Assembly: GCA_041441915.1 (NCBI GenBank)
Contig: JASDRS010000001.1
Coordinates: forward strand, 55,418-119,417
Direction of reading: 5' to 3'
Origin: UBA10365 sp041441915
Lineage (GTDB): Bacteria > Pseudomonadota > Alphaproteobacteria > Rhodobacterales > Rhodobacteraceae
DNA: 64,000 bases
The notes under the pieces are model-generated. The model was not told the DNA's origin and searched no databases. It saw only the letters and a list, made by a program, of their open reading frames with translations. This document shows, in pieces, positions 26,729-35,277 of the stretch (the first letter of the stretch is position 1; the number at the start of each line of letters is the position of its first letter). The translations under genes and the position numbers were made by a program.

Positions 26729-27654
26729 TGAGTGTTTTGTTGATTGCAGATGTGGTAAACGGTATTTTGGGTGCAGATAGCACCGCAAAAACGCTGACTG
26801 CCGTCGCGTCTTTGGGAGAGGTTCATATTTTGGTCGCTGGCGCCAATGTGAGCACCGCTGCGAAAGAAGCCGCTGGGCTGATGGGCGCGTCGAAGGTTTT
26901 GATAGCCGACGATGACGCTTATGCCAATAGCTTGGCCGAACCGATGGCGGATTTGCTTGTAAGCCTAGCCGGTGGCTATTCGCATATTCTTGCGCCTGCC
27001 ACGGCTAGCGCTAAAAACGTTTTGCCACGCGTGGCGGCCCTTTTGGATGTGATGATCATCACCGACATCACTGACATCATCGACGCCGACACATTTGAAC
27101 GCCCTATTTATGCGGGTAACGCAAATCAATTGGTGAAATCCAAAGATGCTAAAAAGTTGGGCACAGTGCGGACCACTTCTTTTGAAGCGGCGGTTTCGGG
27201 TGCATCAACCGCTATTGAAAATATTGCAGTCGCCGCTAATGCTGCACTGTCGTCTTGGATCGAAGATAAAGTCGCGGCATCCGACCGCCCTGAACTAATT
27301 TCCGCTGGCATTGTTGTGTCGGGTGGGCGCGGCTTGGGTTCAAAAGATGATTTCACGCTTATCGAGCGCTTGGCCGATACCTTGGGCGCTGCAGTTGGCG
27401 CAAGCCGTGCCGCTGTCGATTCGGGTTATGCACCCAATGATTGGCAAGTAGGACAAACGGGCAAAGTCGTAGCACCCGATCTTTATATCGCAGTGGGTAT
27501 TTCCGGTGCTATTCAACATTTGGCAGGCATGAAAGACAGTAAAGTAATTGTGGCCATCAACAAAGATGAAGAGGCCCCAATTTTCCAAGTGGCAGATTAT
27601 GGCTTGGTTGCCGATCTTTTCACGGCAGTTCCAGAACTAATTGAAAAGCTTTAA
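26728..27654 (+). CDS. etfA: Electron transfer flavoprotein subunit alpha
   Basis: FAD-binding alpha subunit of ETF, 308 residues. The C-terminal FAD domain shows SGGRGLGSKDDF, then GASRAAVDSGYAPNDWQVGQ, and YIAVGISGAIQHLAGMKDS, with NKDEEAPIFQVADYGLVAD near the end. All are hallmarks of the family. The ATG overlaps the etfB stop (TGATG). Intact relatives usually have hbd (3-hydroxybutyryl-CoA dehydrogenase) next; here only a fragment follows. Confidence 0.97.
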   Translation: MSVLLIADVVNGILGADSTAKTLTAVASLGEVHILVAGANVSTAAKEAAGLMGASKVLIADDDAYANSLAEPMADLLVSLAGGYSHILAPATASAKNVLPRVAALLDVMIITDITDIIDADTFERPIYAGNANQLVKSKDAKKLGTVRTTSFEAAVSGASTAIENIAVAANAALSSWIEDKVAASDRPELISAGIVVSGGRGLGSKDDFTLIERLADTLGAAVGASRAAVDSGYAPNDWQVGQTGKVVAPDLYIAVGISGAIQHLAGMKDSKVIVAINKDEEAPIFQVADYGLVADLFTAVPELIEKL

Positions 27655-27782
27655 AGGATAGGGCCTAATTTAGTATTTTTTGGACTTTGGATGCAACACC
27701 GACAACTGCTGCTTGGTGAGTTGCTTCATTCGACAAAGGTAAAAAATATCTGTGGCTTTCATTGAGATAATAGACCTCGATT

Positions 27783-27939
27783 ATGGGTCATTTTTTAGGC
27801 CCTGACACTAAATATCGCCCCCGGCCCACTTTTAACCAAATATGTTCAAGCAGGTTGGCTTGGTAGCAAAACCAAAAAGGACTTTTACGATTACACAAGC
27901 GAAGTGCCCATTACCTACCCGCTAGATCAACTTTCCTAG
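27783..27939 (+). pseudogene. hbd: Remnant of 3-hydroxybutyryl-CoA dehydrogenase (3' end)
   Basis: Two adjoining reading frames give the C-terminal end of the Hbd/FadB family. The first reads LGPDTKYRPRPTFNQ (27795-27839), and after a one-base shift the second reads YVQAGWLGSKTKKDFYDYTS (from 27841), then an in-frame stop at 27937. Intact enzymes end with a pattern like SKYRPxPLLVxxVxAGWLGRKTGRGFYDY. No earlier part of the gene is recognisable between etfA and this point. The position after etfBA matches the usual gene order. The stop overlaps the stop of the convergent acyltransferase. Confidence 0.85.
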
Positions 27940-28847
27940 CGTGGAAGGGAAAGCGTCTGTTCGCGCAGCCAAGCCAAAAATCCGCGCGGATTATCGGACC
28001 ACTTTCTCAGATCTTCTGGCTTAAGCGCGGCACCCACAAAAGGGCGCTGCGCCTTAAACAGAGCTTTGCGGATTTCATACAGCAAAAGCCCTTGGCGTAG
28101 GGTTGCTGAAATCTTGTTGGCAATCAAATAGACCCGAGTATTTTGGCCCGTAAAACAAACTGGCACCACAGTCGCAGCAGACCGCATAATCATTTTATGG
28201 CTAAAGGGGTTCCAATCAGCTTCGATCGCAGGGCCAAAAAATGTTTCTGACGCCGCAACTTTTCCCGCAGGAAACAAAATGATTACGCCACCATTTTTCA
28301 AGTGCTGCATGGTGTCCTTTCGCATCTTAAGACCAAGTTCACGCGAATCATCTTCATGCGAAAAGGGAACTGGAATCATAAATTCCGCAATTTCAGGAAT
28401 ACCTGTCAACAAAGAGCGCGTCAGAATTTTGAAGTCAGGGCGCACGCGACACACGAGCTCAGCCAAAATCATCCCATCAACTAAACCGTGCGGATGATTA
28501 GACACAATGACCACTGGACCCGTTTTAGGAATGTTCGCAATCTCGGGCATCGGGGTTTCGATATCTATCCCCATTTGGGCCAAGGCCTTGCCCCAAAATG
28601 GCACCCCAAATGGAGCGCCGGACTGTTCAAATTTGCGAATAAGCCGCAATAAGGTGAACTTTGCAGTAGCCCATTCAATACTGCGGATGGCAAGTATTTT
28701 TAAAGGGTTTTTGAAGGTGCCTGCATAGGAAAGCCGGCGCTTATCATATGTATGATCTGGCTTATTCACGACTGGTTTATCCGATGTCACTTGAGGGTTT
28801 TTTTGCAAGATAGATCCGCCTGATTTAAAAATTTCAAAATGGTTCAT
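27936..28847 (-). CDS. Lysophospholipid acyltransferase family protein
   Basis: A PlsC-like acyltransferase, probably acylating a lysophospholipid or related acceptor at the membrane. About 303 residues from the ATG at 28847, which overlaps the HPr stop by 14 bp. The catalytic motif appears as NHPHGLVDGMILAEL (H-x4-D type), followed by FPAGKVAASETFFGP (the FPEGT-like motif) and VVPVCFTGQN. The frame is open a further 25 codons upstream inside the HPr gene, but those are not family-like. Acyl donor and acceptor unknown. Confidence 0.85.
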   Translation of the reverse strand: MNHFEIFKSGGSILQKNPQVTSDKPVVNKPDHTYDKRRLSYAGTFKNPLKILAIRSIEWATAKFTLLRLIRKFEQSGAPFGVPFWGKALAQMGIDIETPMPEIANIPKTGPVVIVSNHPHGLVDGMILAELVCRVRPDFKILTRSLLTGIPEIAEFMIPVPFSHEDDSRELGLKMRKDTMQHLKNGGVIILFPAGKVAASETFFGPAIEADWNPFSHKMIMRSAATVVPVCFTGQNTRVYLIANKISATLRQGLLLYEIRKALFKAQRPFVGAALKPEDLRKWSDNPRGFLAWLREQTLSLPR

Positions 28848-29103
28848 CAAACTTATCTGCAACCAACACAGCGATAGCCTTGGCCAAAGCCTCAGCCTCG
28901 ACCCCAGATGTTTCCACTTCAATAGCCGTTCCAGGGCTGGCCGCCAACATCAAAAGTCCCATGATAGAATCGCCCGCTACGTCCATCCCATCTTTACGGA
29001 CGATTGCATTGGCATCAAAAGCTTCAACAGTTTCAACAAATTTTGCGGAAGCACGCGCATGCAGGCCTTTTTCATTCATAATCATCAGAATTTGGGTAGT
29101 CAT
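28834..29103 (-). CDS. ptsH: HPr-type phosphocarrier protein (PTS)
   Basis: Small phosphocarrier of the nitrogen-type PTS. The 89-residue product from the ATG at 29103 has the active-site histidine at position 15 (KGLHARASAKF) and the regulatory serine at 46 (GDSIMGLLML), the target of HPr kinase, whose gene is two genes upstream. Overlaps the IIA gene by 4 bp. No sugar permease is nearby, so the pathway is probably regulatory. Confidence 0.95.
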   Translation of the reverse strand: MTTQILMIMNEKGLHARASAKFVETVEAFDANAIVRKDGMDVAGDSIMGLLMLAASPGTAIEVETSGVEAEALAKAIAVLVADKFDEPF

Positions 29104-29501
29104 TCTCCTGCTCCGTCTCCAACATTTAGTGAGTTGATATATTTGCGCCCCGCGTCGAGAGCCACGGCCACCGCTTCGGGAAGGCCCAAGCCACGGCTTT
29201 TGACTAATTTGATCAACAAGGGTAAATTGGCGCCGTAAATAATACGCCGTTTTTTTCCCGAACAAGCCAAAAGCGATAGGTTCGAAGGTGAGCCACCAAA
29301 CATATCAGTCACAACCACAACCCCGTCACCTTGGTCTACAAGGTCGGCTGCGGTGCAAATTTCAATTTCTTTTTCTGACCGGTCGCAATTGTCTTGGATT
29401 GCAATGGCAGCCACCAAAAGTTGTTTGCCAACAACATGCTCCACGGCGGATAAATATTCCCGCGCGAGACCACCATGTGCGACTATTACGATCCCTATCA
29501 C
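29100..29501 (-). CDS. PTS mannose/fructose-family IIA component
   Basis: A 133-residue EIIA-Man type protein with the phosphorylatable histidine at position 9 (MIGIVIVAHGGLA) and the conserved DMFGGSPSNLSLL loop. In alphaproteobacteria such proteins are phosphorylated by HPr in an incomplete PTS lacking transport subunits and act in regulation. Overlaps rapZ and HPr by 4 bp each, so the hprK-rapZ-IIA-HPr group is one transcription unit. Confidence 0.93.
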   Translation of the reverse strand: MIGIVIVAHGGLAREYLSAVEHVVGKQLLVAAIAIQDNCDRSEKEIEICTAADLVDQGDGVVVVTDMFGGSPSNLSLLACSGKKRRIIYGANLPLLIKLVKSRGLGLPEAVAVALDAGRKYINSLNVGDGAGE

Positions 29502-30418
29502 TTTGGATCACCCAAACCCTGTAACCGTCCTAATGCCGAATTTCGTTCCAACTCACGGTGCCTTTTTGACACTTGCCAGTCCTGTTGCGCAAGCGCATTT
29601 CCAAAGATTTCTACGATTGCTACCGAACGATGTTGGCCACCAGTGCATCCAAACCCAATCGAGACATGCGTCTTTCCCTCGTCCAACTGCGCTGGTAACA
29701 TAAATTGCAAAAAATCAAACAGTTTTTGAAAAAAAAGAGGATAGTTAGCGTCAGCCACGACATAGGCCGCGACCTGTTCATCGCGCCCATCTTTGTCACG
29801 CAATTGCGTGTCCCAATGCGGATTCTGCAAAAAGCGGCAATCAAAAATCATATCCAAACCACGCGGCACGCCGCGCTTATATGAAAAAGACTGCACAGAA
29901 ACCTCCAAAAGCGCCTGTTTGCCTTTGGGCGCGAACAGATTTGACATTTCGGCTCTTAGGTCATGGGGGTTCATTTCTGACGTATCAATAGTAATGTCAG
30001 CCCGCACCTTGATGGCAACAAGAAGGTCCATCTCATGTTCAATTGCTTGGGCCGGCGTGGTGTCTCGCGCCAAAGGATGGCGCCTACGCGTTTCAGAAAA
30101 ACGGCGCAAAAGTTCTGATTGCACACAATCAAGATAGATGACCTTAAGCGACACCGACGGGTTACGGGTCAATTCGTCGATAAGTTCGACCAAAGCTGTA
30201 GCATTAAAATCACGGTTACGTACATCAAGCCCAAGCGCAATCGGACGCCCTAATGGCGCCCCCTCGACCAGCTTTGGTACCAAAGAAAGAGGTAAATTAT
30301 CAATGACCTCATACCCCAGGTCTTCCATCGCATAAATCGCCGTCGACCTGCCGGCGCCAGAAGGACCAGTGACCAGGTAAAGATCATGGTCCGAATGCAG
30401 GAGCGAAACGCGCGTCAT
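29498..30418 (-). CDS. rapZ: RNase adapter / nucleotide-binding protein RapZ
   Basis: A 306-residue P-loop protein with the Walker A GPSGAGRST at 18-26 and the family C-terminal motif SIGFGCTGGQHRSVAIVE. In E. coli RapZ directs RNase E to the GlmZ small RNA to control glucosamine-6-phosphate synthesis; in alphaproteobacteria its target is not well established. The PTS genes on either side fit a link with phosphocarrier signalling. It follows hprK by 10 bp. Confidence 0.95.
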   Translation of the reverse strand: MTRVSLLHSDHDLYLVTGPSGAGRSTAIYAMEDLGYEVIDNLPLSLVPKLVEGAPLGRPIALGLDVRNRDFNATALVELIDELTRNPSVSLKVIYLDCVQSELLRRFSETRRRHPLARDTTPAQAIEHEMDLLVAIKVRADITIDTSEMNPHDLRAEMSNLFAPKGKQALLEVSVQSFSYKRGVPRGLDMIFDCRFLQNPHWDTQLRDKDGRDEQVAAYVVADANYPLFFQKLFDFLQFMLPAQLDEGKTHVSIGFGCTGGQHRSVAIVEIFGNALAQQDWQVSKRHRELERNSALGRLQGLGDPK

Positions 30419-30428
30419 GGGTCTGCTT

Positions 30429-30857
30429 TCATTTGTCTGCCCAGCCGAATTTCATGGCATGAAAAACCCGCGAGGGAAAATAAGTATGATCATGACTTAA
30501 TAAAAGTGGGAAATCTACGCCACAAAGAGATATTTTTTGTTCAAGTGGCCGACGCTTTGTTTCACGCTGCCCCATATCCAGAACCATGATTACCAAAACG
30601 GGGGCCTGGACATAATTTGCCTTTAAAATTCCAATCCCACGCGCTTCTATCAGACCCTTCAATGCGGGTGGACAGGTCGCCAAAACTCTGTCTGCCTGGC
30701 GAATTAATAGTGTTTGATCATCCGCCACAAGCCTTGCACCAAGCGCCATCAGGGCCAAGGCAAAAGAGCTTTTTCCAGACCCTGACGGCCCCACGATCAC
30801 AAGGGCCTGCGCATTTAGGCTTACAGTCGTTGCGTGCAGTATTAGTTTTTCGTGCAT
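30429..30857 (-). CDS. hprK: HPr kinase/phosphorylase (short alphaproteobacterial form)
   Basis: Phosphorylates HPr on serine 46. The 142-residue product is the short form typical of alphaproteobacteria, lacking the N-terminal domain of the Gram-positive enzyme. It has the Walker A GPSGSGKSS (23-31), ADDQTLL after the first strand and the family signature region GLIEARGIGIL. In intact relatives a ChvG-type sensor kinase gene precedes it; here that gene is a fragment (30879-31078). Confidence 0.92.
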   Translation of the reverse strand: MHEKLILHATTVSLNAQALVIVGPSGSGKSSFALALMALGARLVADDQTLLIRQADRVLATCPPALKGLIEARGIGILKANYVQAPVLVIMVLDMGQRETKRRPLEQKISLCGVDFPLLLSHDHTYFPSRVFHAMKFGWADK

Positions 30858-30878
30858 CGCCCCACTCCAAAGCCCCCA

Positions 30879-31078
30879 TCAAAGCGGCAGTCAAACGACA
30901 AATCTTGCTCCCAGCAGGCCGGATCCCGTGTCATCCAGTGCAAGCCGAATATTTTCGGCCCAAATAATACCGCTGTGATCTTCGGCGATTTGTCCCAAAA
31001 TCACCAGTCCTAATCCAGTGTAATTGCCAAAATCAGAAACGGGGCATTTTTTACCCCCTAGACCTGTCGAAAAGCTTA
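30879..31078 (-). pseudogene. chvG: Remnant of a ChvG-like sensor histidine kinase (C-terminus)
   Basis: On the minus strand the sequence immediately before hprK reads as the end of a histidine kinase ATPase domain. KLFDRSR corresponds to the FDRF box (31061-31078). After a frame break and stops comes DFGNYTGLGLVILGQIAEDH, with the GLGL G2 box (31034 downward), then GIIWAENIR and GARFVV. An in-frame TGA interrupts the last residues. The rest of the kinase and its ChvI partner are absent up to recO (31260). The usual order chvI-chvG-hprK-rapZ supports the identification. Confidence 0.82.
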
Positions 31079-31259
31079 CGAGAAATTAACCAAAATGTGA
31101 AAAATCAGCCGTGCTAAGTCAGATGGTATAAATGAAGATAAAAAATTGATTATAATCAAAGCTATAGCAAAGCTCACAACCCCTTTGCCAATCCCTATGG
31201 CAGAAGCCGTCAAAAACGTCAGCGCAAAGGCTGGGAAGGAAAAATCAGCAATGAAAAAG

Positions 31260-31991
31260 TCACTTCACCTCAGGCTCGCGGGAGAAAATCGCTATCAGTC
31301 GCCCGCGCGCTTCAGGAAGCAAGTGATTTTTCGCCTGCGATTGCAGCGCCTTTTCCAGAAAATACCCCGTTATATCTAGGCCACGCACAAGCTCATCCGC
31401 CAATGCTGGGCCTTGACCTAAAAGACAGCTTGGAAGAGGCAAAAGCCTAGAGGCCCAATCTCCAGCCCCCTCAGGCGAAATGGCGCGGCCCGTTTTGGGG
31501 CTAACATAGAGCAGATTTTCGCGATTTCCTGTAACGGCGCATTGGGTCAAATCAAGTCCAAAGCCAATTTCATCGAGTAGCAGCGCTTCCCATCTTAAAT
31601 ATGCTACGGGCCAATCTTGAGCTGTTTCAAGATGTTTTAAAAGCGCCGCAGTTTTCAGCCAAAGCTTGGGTTGAGCCTGCCTTTCGGCCAGGCACACCCG
31701 CAGCATGGCACAAATCGCAGTCAGGCCGGCCAGTGTCAGCGCCCCCTCCATCAGGGACGCGCGGCTTTTCAAAGGCTCGAGTACAAAGTTGCCCATATGG
31801 CTTTCAAGCCGCGCACGCCATGCAACTTTTACTTGATTGCCAATTTGCAAAAGCGCCGCCATCTTACGCGAAGCTCCACCCCGGACCACGCCCAAATGGC
31901 GTCCATGGCCGCGACAAAACAGTTCGACAATTGCAGAGCTTTCGCCATGCGGTTTGCTTGACAAAATTGTACCTTCGTCCTGCCAATCCAT
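31260..31991 (-). CDS. recO: DNA repair protein RecO
   Basis: RecO works with RecR and RecF to load RecA on gapped DNA. The 243-residue product starts MDWQDEGTILSSKPHGESSA, the usual OB-fold opening of alphaproteobacterial RecO. A helical C-terminal region follows. The zinc cysteine pattern seen in some homologues is only partly present (CAVTG near residue 169). It is the last gene of the minus-strand block that starts with folK. The 181 bp beyond (31079-31259) hold no recognisable gene. Confidence 0.93.
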   Translation of the reverse strand: MDWQDEGTILSSKPHGESSAIVELFCRGHGRHLGVVRGGASRKMAALLQIGNQVKVAWRARLESHMGNFVLEPLKSRASLMEGALTLAGLTAICAMLRVCLAERQAQPKLWLKTAALLKHLETAQDWPVAYLRWEALLLDEIGFGLDLTQCAVTGNRENLLYVSPKTGRAISPEGAGDWASRLLPLPSCLLGQGPALADELVRGLDITGYFLEKALQSQAKNHLLPEARGRLIAIFSREPEVK

Positions 31992-32029
31992 TCTAGCACC
32001 TAAATTCCAGCAGCATTTTAACCCCTACG

Positions 32030-32362
32030 CTACCCCAATCCATCTTCGTTCAAAAGACTGCGCCCGGCGCGGTCTTCTACTTCGATCACCCAAAGATCTG
32101 GATCACGGGCTTTTTGGCGACCGACGGCAGCGTCAATCAAGGCTTCGTCTCCTTGCACAAGAGCCTCCCAGTGGCGTGCGCCTGTCGCCAGATCAAAGCT
32201 GCGGTGAAAAAGTTCGGCCTGCCCGTCAAGCGTTGCCTGCTTGACTAAAACCGCGCCCGCTTGCGAATCACCGCGCTTGACCAAAAAAGCCGGAATGGCG
32301 GCAAGGCGTAACCGTGTCAGATAGGAAGCCACCCAAAATTCTGCTGTTAATCTTGATGCCAT
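32030..32362 (-). CDS. DUF1491 family protein
   Basis: A 110-residue protein starting MASRLTAEFWVASYLTRLRL, with VKRGDSQAGAVLVK in the middle and DPDLWVIEVEDRAGRSLL near the end. I recognise this as the DUF1491 family, which sits between era and recO in many Rhodobacterales. The ATG at 32362 has AAGG about 10 nt upstream; a TTG three codons earlier is less likely. Function unknown; the fixed position suggests a housekeeping role. Confidence 0.8.
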   Translation of the reverse strand: MASRLTAEFWVASYLTRLRLAAIPAFLVKRGDSQAGAVLVKQATLDGQAELFHRSFDLATGARHWEALVQGDEALIDAAVGRQKARDPDLWVIEVEDRAGRSLLNEDGLG

Positions 32363-32392
32363 GATTGCCAACCTTTGAGCGAGCCCTGGGCC

Positions 32393-33349
32393 CTAATTTC
32401 CATCTTTGAAGTCAAGCCCCATTTCAGAGTAACGTTCGGGCTCTTCCAGCCAATTTGACCGCACCTTGACTTGTAAGAACAAATGCACGGGGCGGTCTAA
32501 AAATTCGACCAGCTCTAACCGTGCTGCCTGGCCAATAGATTTAACAGTTTCGCCCTTGTTGCCAAGTACAATGCCCTTATGGCCATCACGCATAACATAA
32601 ATTAATTGATCAATACGCACCGAACCGTCGGCGCGATCTTCCCATTTTTCTGTTTCAACGGTCAGCTGATAAGGCAATTCTTCATGAAGCCTTAACGTCA
32701 GTTTTTCGCGCGTAATTTCCGAAGCAATCATACGCATCGGCAAATCCGCAACTTGATCTTCAGGATAAAACCAAGGCCCCGCAGGCAATTGTTTTCCTAG
32801 CCATGATTTCAGCTTATCAACCCCATGGCCCCGCTCGGCTGAAATCATAAAAGTTTCCCCAAAAGGAAATGCCTCGTTCAGTTTTGACGCCAAGCCAAGC
32901 AGAACTTCGGCTTTCACACGATCAATTTTATTGATTGCTAAAGCTACCTGTTGGCCGCGTGGAATGCGGTCGCGCATCGCGTCAATAATGGCTGTTACGC
33001 CATCGGTCATGCCGCGGTGGGCTTCTATCATCAAAACCACAATGTCGGCATCTGCAGCTCCGCCCCACGCCGCGGCAACCATAGCTCGGTCAAGTCTACG
33101 GCGGGGTTGAAATAGACCTGGCGTGTCTACAAAGACAATCTGCGCATCACCTTCCATGCAAACACCACGAATGCGCGCCCGTGTAGTTTGCACCTTGTGC
33201 GTCACAATCGAGACTTTCGCCCCCACCATTTTATTGAGCAGGGTGGATTTCCCAGCATTAGGCTCGCCAATCAGGGCTACAAATCCAGCACGCGTGTTAC
33301 CAGCGCCACCAATTGCACATTCGGTTTGGGCCGGCATTTCATCAATCAT
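32393..33349 (-). CDS. era: GTPase Era
   Basis: Era binds the 3' end of 16S rRNA and couples 30S assembly to cell growth. The 318-residue product has the G1 motif GEPNAGKST (28-36), the DTPGLF switch and NKID, followed by a C-terminal KH domain with GKGIVLGNKGETVKSIGQAAR-like GxxG features. It overlaps rnc by 8 bp, a common pairing. GGAG lies 8 nt before the chosen start. Confidence 0.97.
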   Translation of the reverse strand: MIDEMPAQTECAIGGAGNTRAGFVALIGEPNAGKSTLLNKMVGAKVSIVTHKVQTTRARIRGVCMEGDAQIVFVDTPGLFQPRRRLDRAMVAAAWGGAADADIVVLMIEAHRGMTDGVTAIIDAMRDRIPRGQQVALAINKIDRVKAEVLLGLASKLNEAFPFGETFMISAERGHGVDKLKSWLGKQLPAGPWFYPEDQVADLPMRMIASEITREKLTLRLHEELPYQLTVETEKWEDRADGSVRIDQLIYVMRDGHKGIVLGNKGETVKSIGQAARLELVEFLDRPVHLFLQVKVRSNWLEEPERYSEMGLDFKDGN

Positions 33350-34031
33350 TTTGGTTCTCCAGTCGCGCTAAAAGCGCCTTGGCGGCAGATTGTTCTGCCT
33401 GCCGTTTTGTTCCTGCGCGGCCTTGGGCAGCTTCATCATTTTGTAGGCTCACTTCCACCGTAAAATTCGGTTGGTGGTCAGGCCCATCACGTTCAAGTTC
33501 AGTATAGTTTGGGGTAAAAAACCCACGGGCTTGCGCCCATTCTTGCAAAGATGTTTTGGGGTCGCGCGCGTCAATTTCAACATTGGCGATCCTCTTCTCC
33601 CAAAGACGCAACACGACTTTTTGCGCGGCTTCAAAGCCGGCATCTAAAAAAACCGAGGCAATTAGCGCTTCCAACGCATCACCAAGCAAAGCCTCTTTGC
33701 GCCGCCCGCCCGACATGGTTTCTGAACGTCCAAGTTTTAGCACATCACCCAAGCCAATTTCGCGAGCCACATCAGCACAAGTTTCTTGACGAACCAATGC
33801 ATTAAACCTTGGGGCCAGCTGCCCTTCGGCAGCAACCCTATCTGCGGTGAATAGCGCTTGCGCCATTGTAAGAGCCAAAACGCGGTCGCCCAAAAATTCC
33901 ATACGTTCATTTGACTGCCGCGTCGCAGAAGAGATCGAGGCATGTGTCAGAGCACGCACTAAAAGTTCGGGGTCCCGGTAATCATGTCCCAACCGAGTCG
34001 CAAATGCAGTAAGTACTGCCGATATTTTCAC
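33342..34031 (-). CDS. rnc: Ribonuclease III
   Basis: Cleaves double-stranded RNA in rRNA processing and mRNA control. The 229-residue product has the signature NERMEFLGDRVL with acidic residues E42, E45 and D49, a second acidic site in GDALEALIASVFLDAG, and a C-terminal double-stranded RNA-binding domain (about 155-225). It overlaps lepB by 4 bp and era by 8 bp. Confidence 0.97.
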   Translation of the reverse strand: MKISAVLTAFATRLGHDYRDPELLVRALTHASISSATRQSNERMEFLGDRVLALTMAQALFTADRVAAEGQLAPRFNALVRQETCADVAREIGLGDVLKLGRSETMSGGRRKEALLGDALEALIASVFLDAGFEAAQKVVLRLWEKRIANVEIDARDPKTSLQEWAQARGFFTPNYTELERDGPDHQPNFTVEVSLQNDEAAQGRAGTKRQAEQSAAKALLARLENQND

Positions 34032-34816
34032 TCAACTGCCTTAAAGAAGCGGTCAGACCGCCATGTCCATACGTAAAACAGTGACTTACCCGCTGAGGAA
34101 AACATGATCCGATCTGCACGGCCGACCAAATATTCTGAAGAAACAAAGCCCACACCGCCAACTGCCTGGGAAAAGCGGCTGTCTTGGCTGTTGTCGCGGT
34201 TGTCGCCCATGAAAAAATAATGGCCTTCAGGCACTGAGAATACACCGGTATCGTCTGCATAAGATCCGACTTGAATATTCAGCACGGAATGGACGCTTTC
34301 ATTTGGAAATGTTTCGCGGTAACGCGTCTTTTGGCACAATCCACCTTCGCCAATGGGGCTATTTTGGCATCTAGGGCTGTTGCGCATTGGGCCTTGGGGT
34401 TTGTTAACCTCTATAAAAGCGCCGTCGGGAATTTGGGGCATTTCGACATTATTGATATAAATAACCCCCTGTTTTACCTGCACTTGGTCACCCGGCAATC
34501 CTACCAACCGCTTGATAAAATCAGAACCATTCACCGGATGGCGAAACACCACAACATCGCCACGCGCGGGTTCAGAGCCAAAGAGGCGGCCAGTAATGGG
34601 GCAAGCAGAAAAGGGGCAGGAATAGCGCGAATACCCATAAGCCATTTTGTTAACGAATAAAAAATCACCAATCAACAAGGTATCTTTCATGGAGCCCGAA
34701 GGGATCCAAAAGGGTTGGAACAGCAAGGTGCGAAAAAGGCCGGCAATCACCAAAGCATAGGCAATTGTTTTCACGGTTTCTACGAAACCACCTTCAGATT
34801 TAGAATGACTCGCCAT
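34028..34816 (-). CDS. lepB: Signal peptidase I
   Basis: Inner-membrane peptidase that removes signal peptides from exported proteins. The 262-residue product has one N-terminal membrane segment (about 15-33), the catalytic serine 42 in IPSGSMKDTLLIGD and the general-base lysine 102 in FIKRLVGLPGD, plus the C-terminal GDNRDNSQDSR box. It is coupled to rnc by a 4-bp overlap. Confidence 0.97.
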   Translation of the reverse strand: MASHSKSEGGFVETVKTIAYALVIAGLFRTLLFQPFWIPSGSMKDTLLIGDFLFVNKMAYGYSRYSCPFSACPITGRLFGSEPARGDVVVFRHPVNGSDFIKRLVGLPGDQVQVKQGVIYINNVEMPQIPDGAFIEVNKPQGPMRNSPRCQNSPIGEGGLCQKTRYRETFPNESVHSVLNIQVGSYADDTGVFSVPEGHYFFMGDNRDNSQDSRFSQAVGGVGFVSSEYLVGRADRIMFSSAGKSLFYVWTWRSDRFFKAVE

Positions 34817-34866
34817 TATAGTGCCTCTTAAAATTTTGGAGAAAATGCGTGGCCCCAGCGCCTATG

Positions 34867-35277
34867 TCAAGCTGCAACGTGCAATTGCACCGCTTCTATC
34901 ACTACAAAGGCCTGCGCCCAAGGGTGATCATCTGTCAGGGTCACGTGAACAAGGGCTTCATGCCCCAAAGGTGTCATCTGAGCCAGTCGCTCAGCCGCCC
35001 AACCTGACAAATGCATCACAGGCTGTCCCGTCGGCAAATTGGTTACCGCCATATCTTTCCAAGAAATACCCATACGAAGACCTGTCCCCAAAGCCTTTGA
35101 GCAAGCCTCTTTCGCGGCCCAGCGCTTGGCAAAGGTCGCAGCCTCATGAGGGCGGTGGCCAGCGCGGAATTGCTCTTCAGGTGAAAAAACGCGCGATTTA
35201 AAGCGATCACCAAAACGTACCAAAGTGGCTTCGATTCGTTCTATATTGGCTAGATCAGATCCGATGCCCAAAATCAT
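34867..35277 (-). CDS. acpS: Holo-[acyl-carrier-protein] synthase
   Basis: Transfers 4'-phosphopantetheine from CoA to ACP. The 136-residue product has the magnesium-binding motif GIGSDLANIERIE (aspartate 8) and the second conserved block FAKRWAAKEACSKALGTG (glutamate 57). It overlaps pdxJ by 4 bp, the common pdxJ-acpS arrangement, and lies 50 bp before lepB. Confidence 0.96.
   Translation of the reverse strand: MILGIGSDLANIERIEATLVRFGDRFKSRVFSPEEQFRAGHRPHEAATFAKRWAAKEACSKALGTGLRMGISWKDMAVTNLPTGQPVMHLSGWAAERLAQMTPLGHEALVHVTLTDDHPWAQAFVVIEAVQLHVAA

Noticed and set aside
31146..31379. Plus-strand open frame between the kinase remnant and recO
   Set aside because: Half of it lies antisense to recO, no ribosome binding site, no family resemblance.
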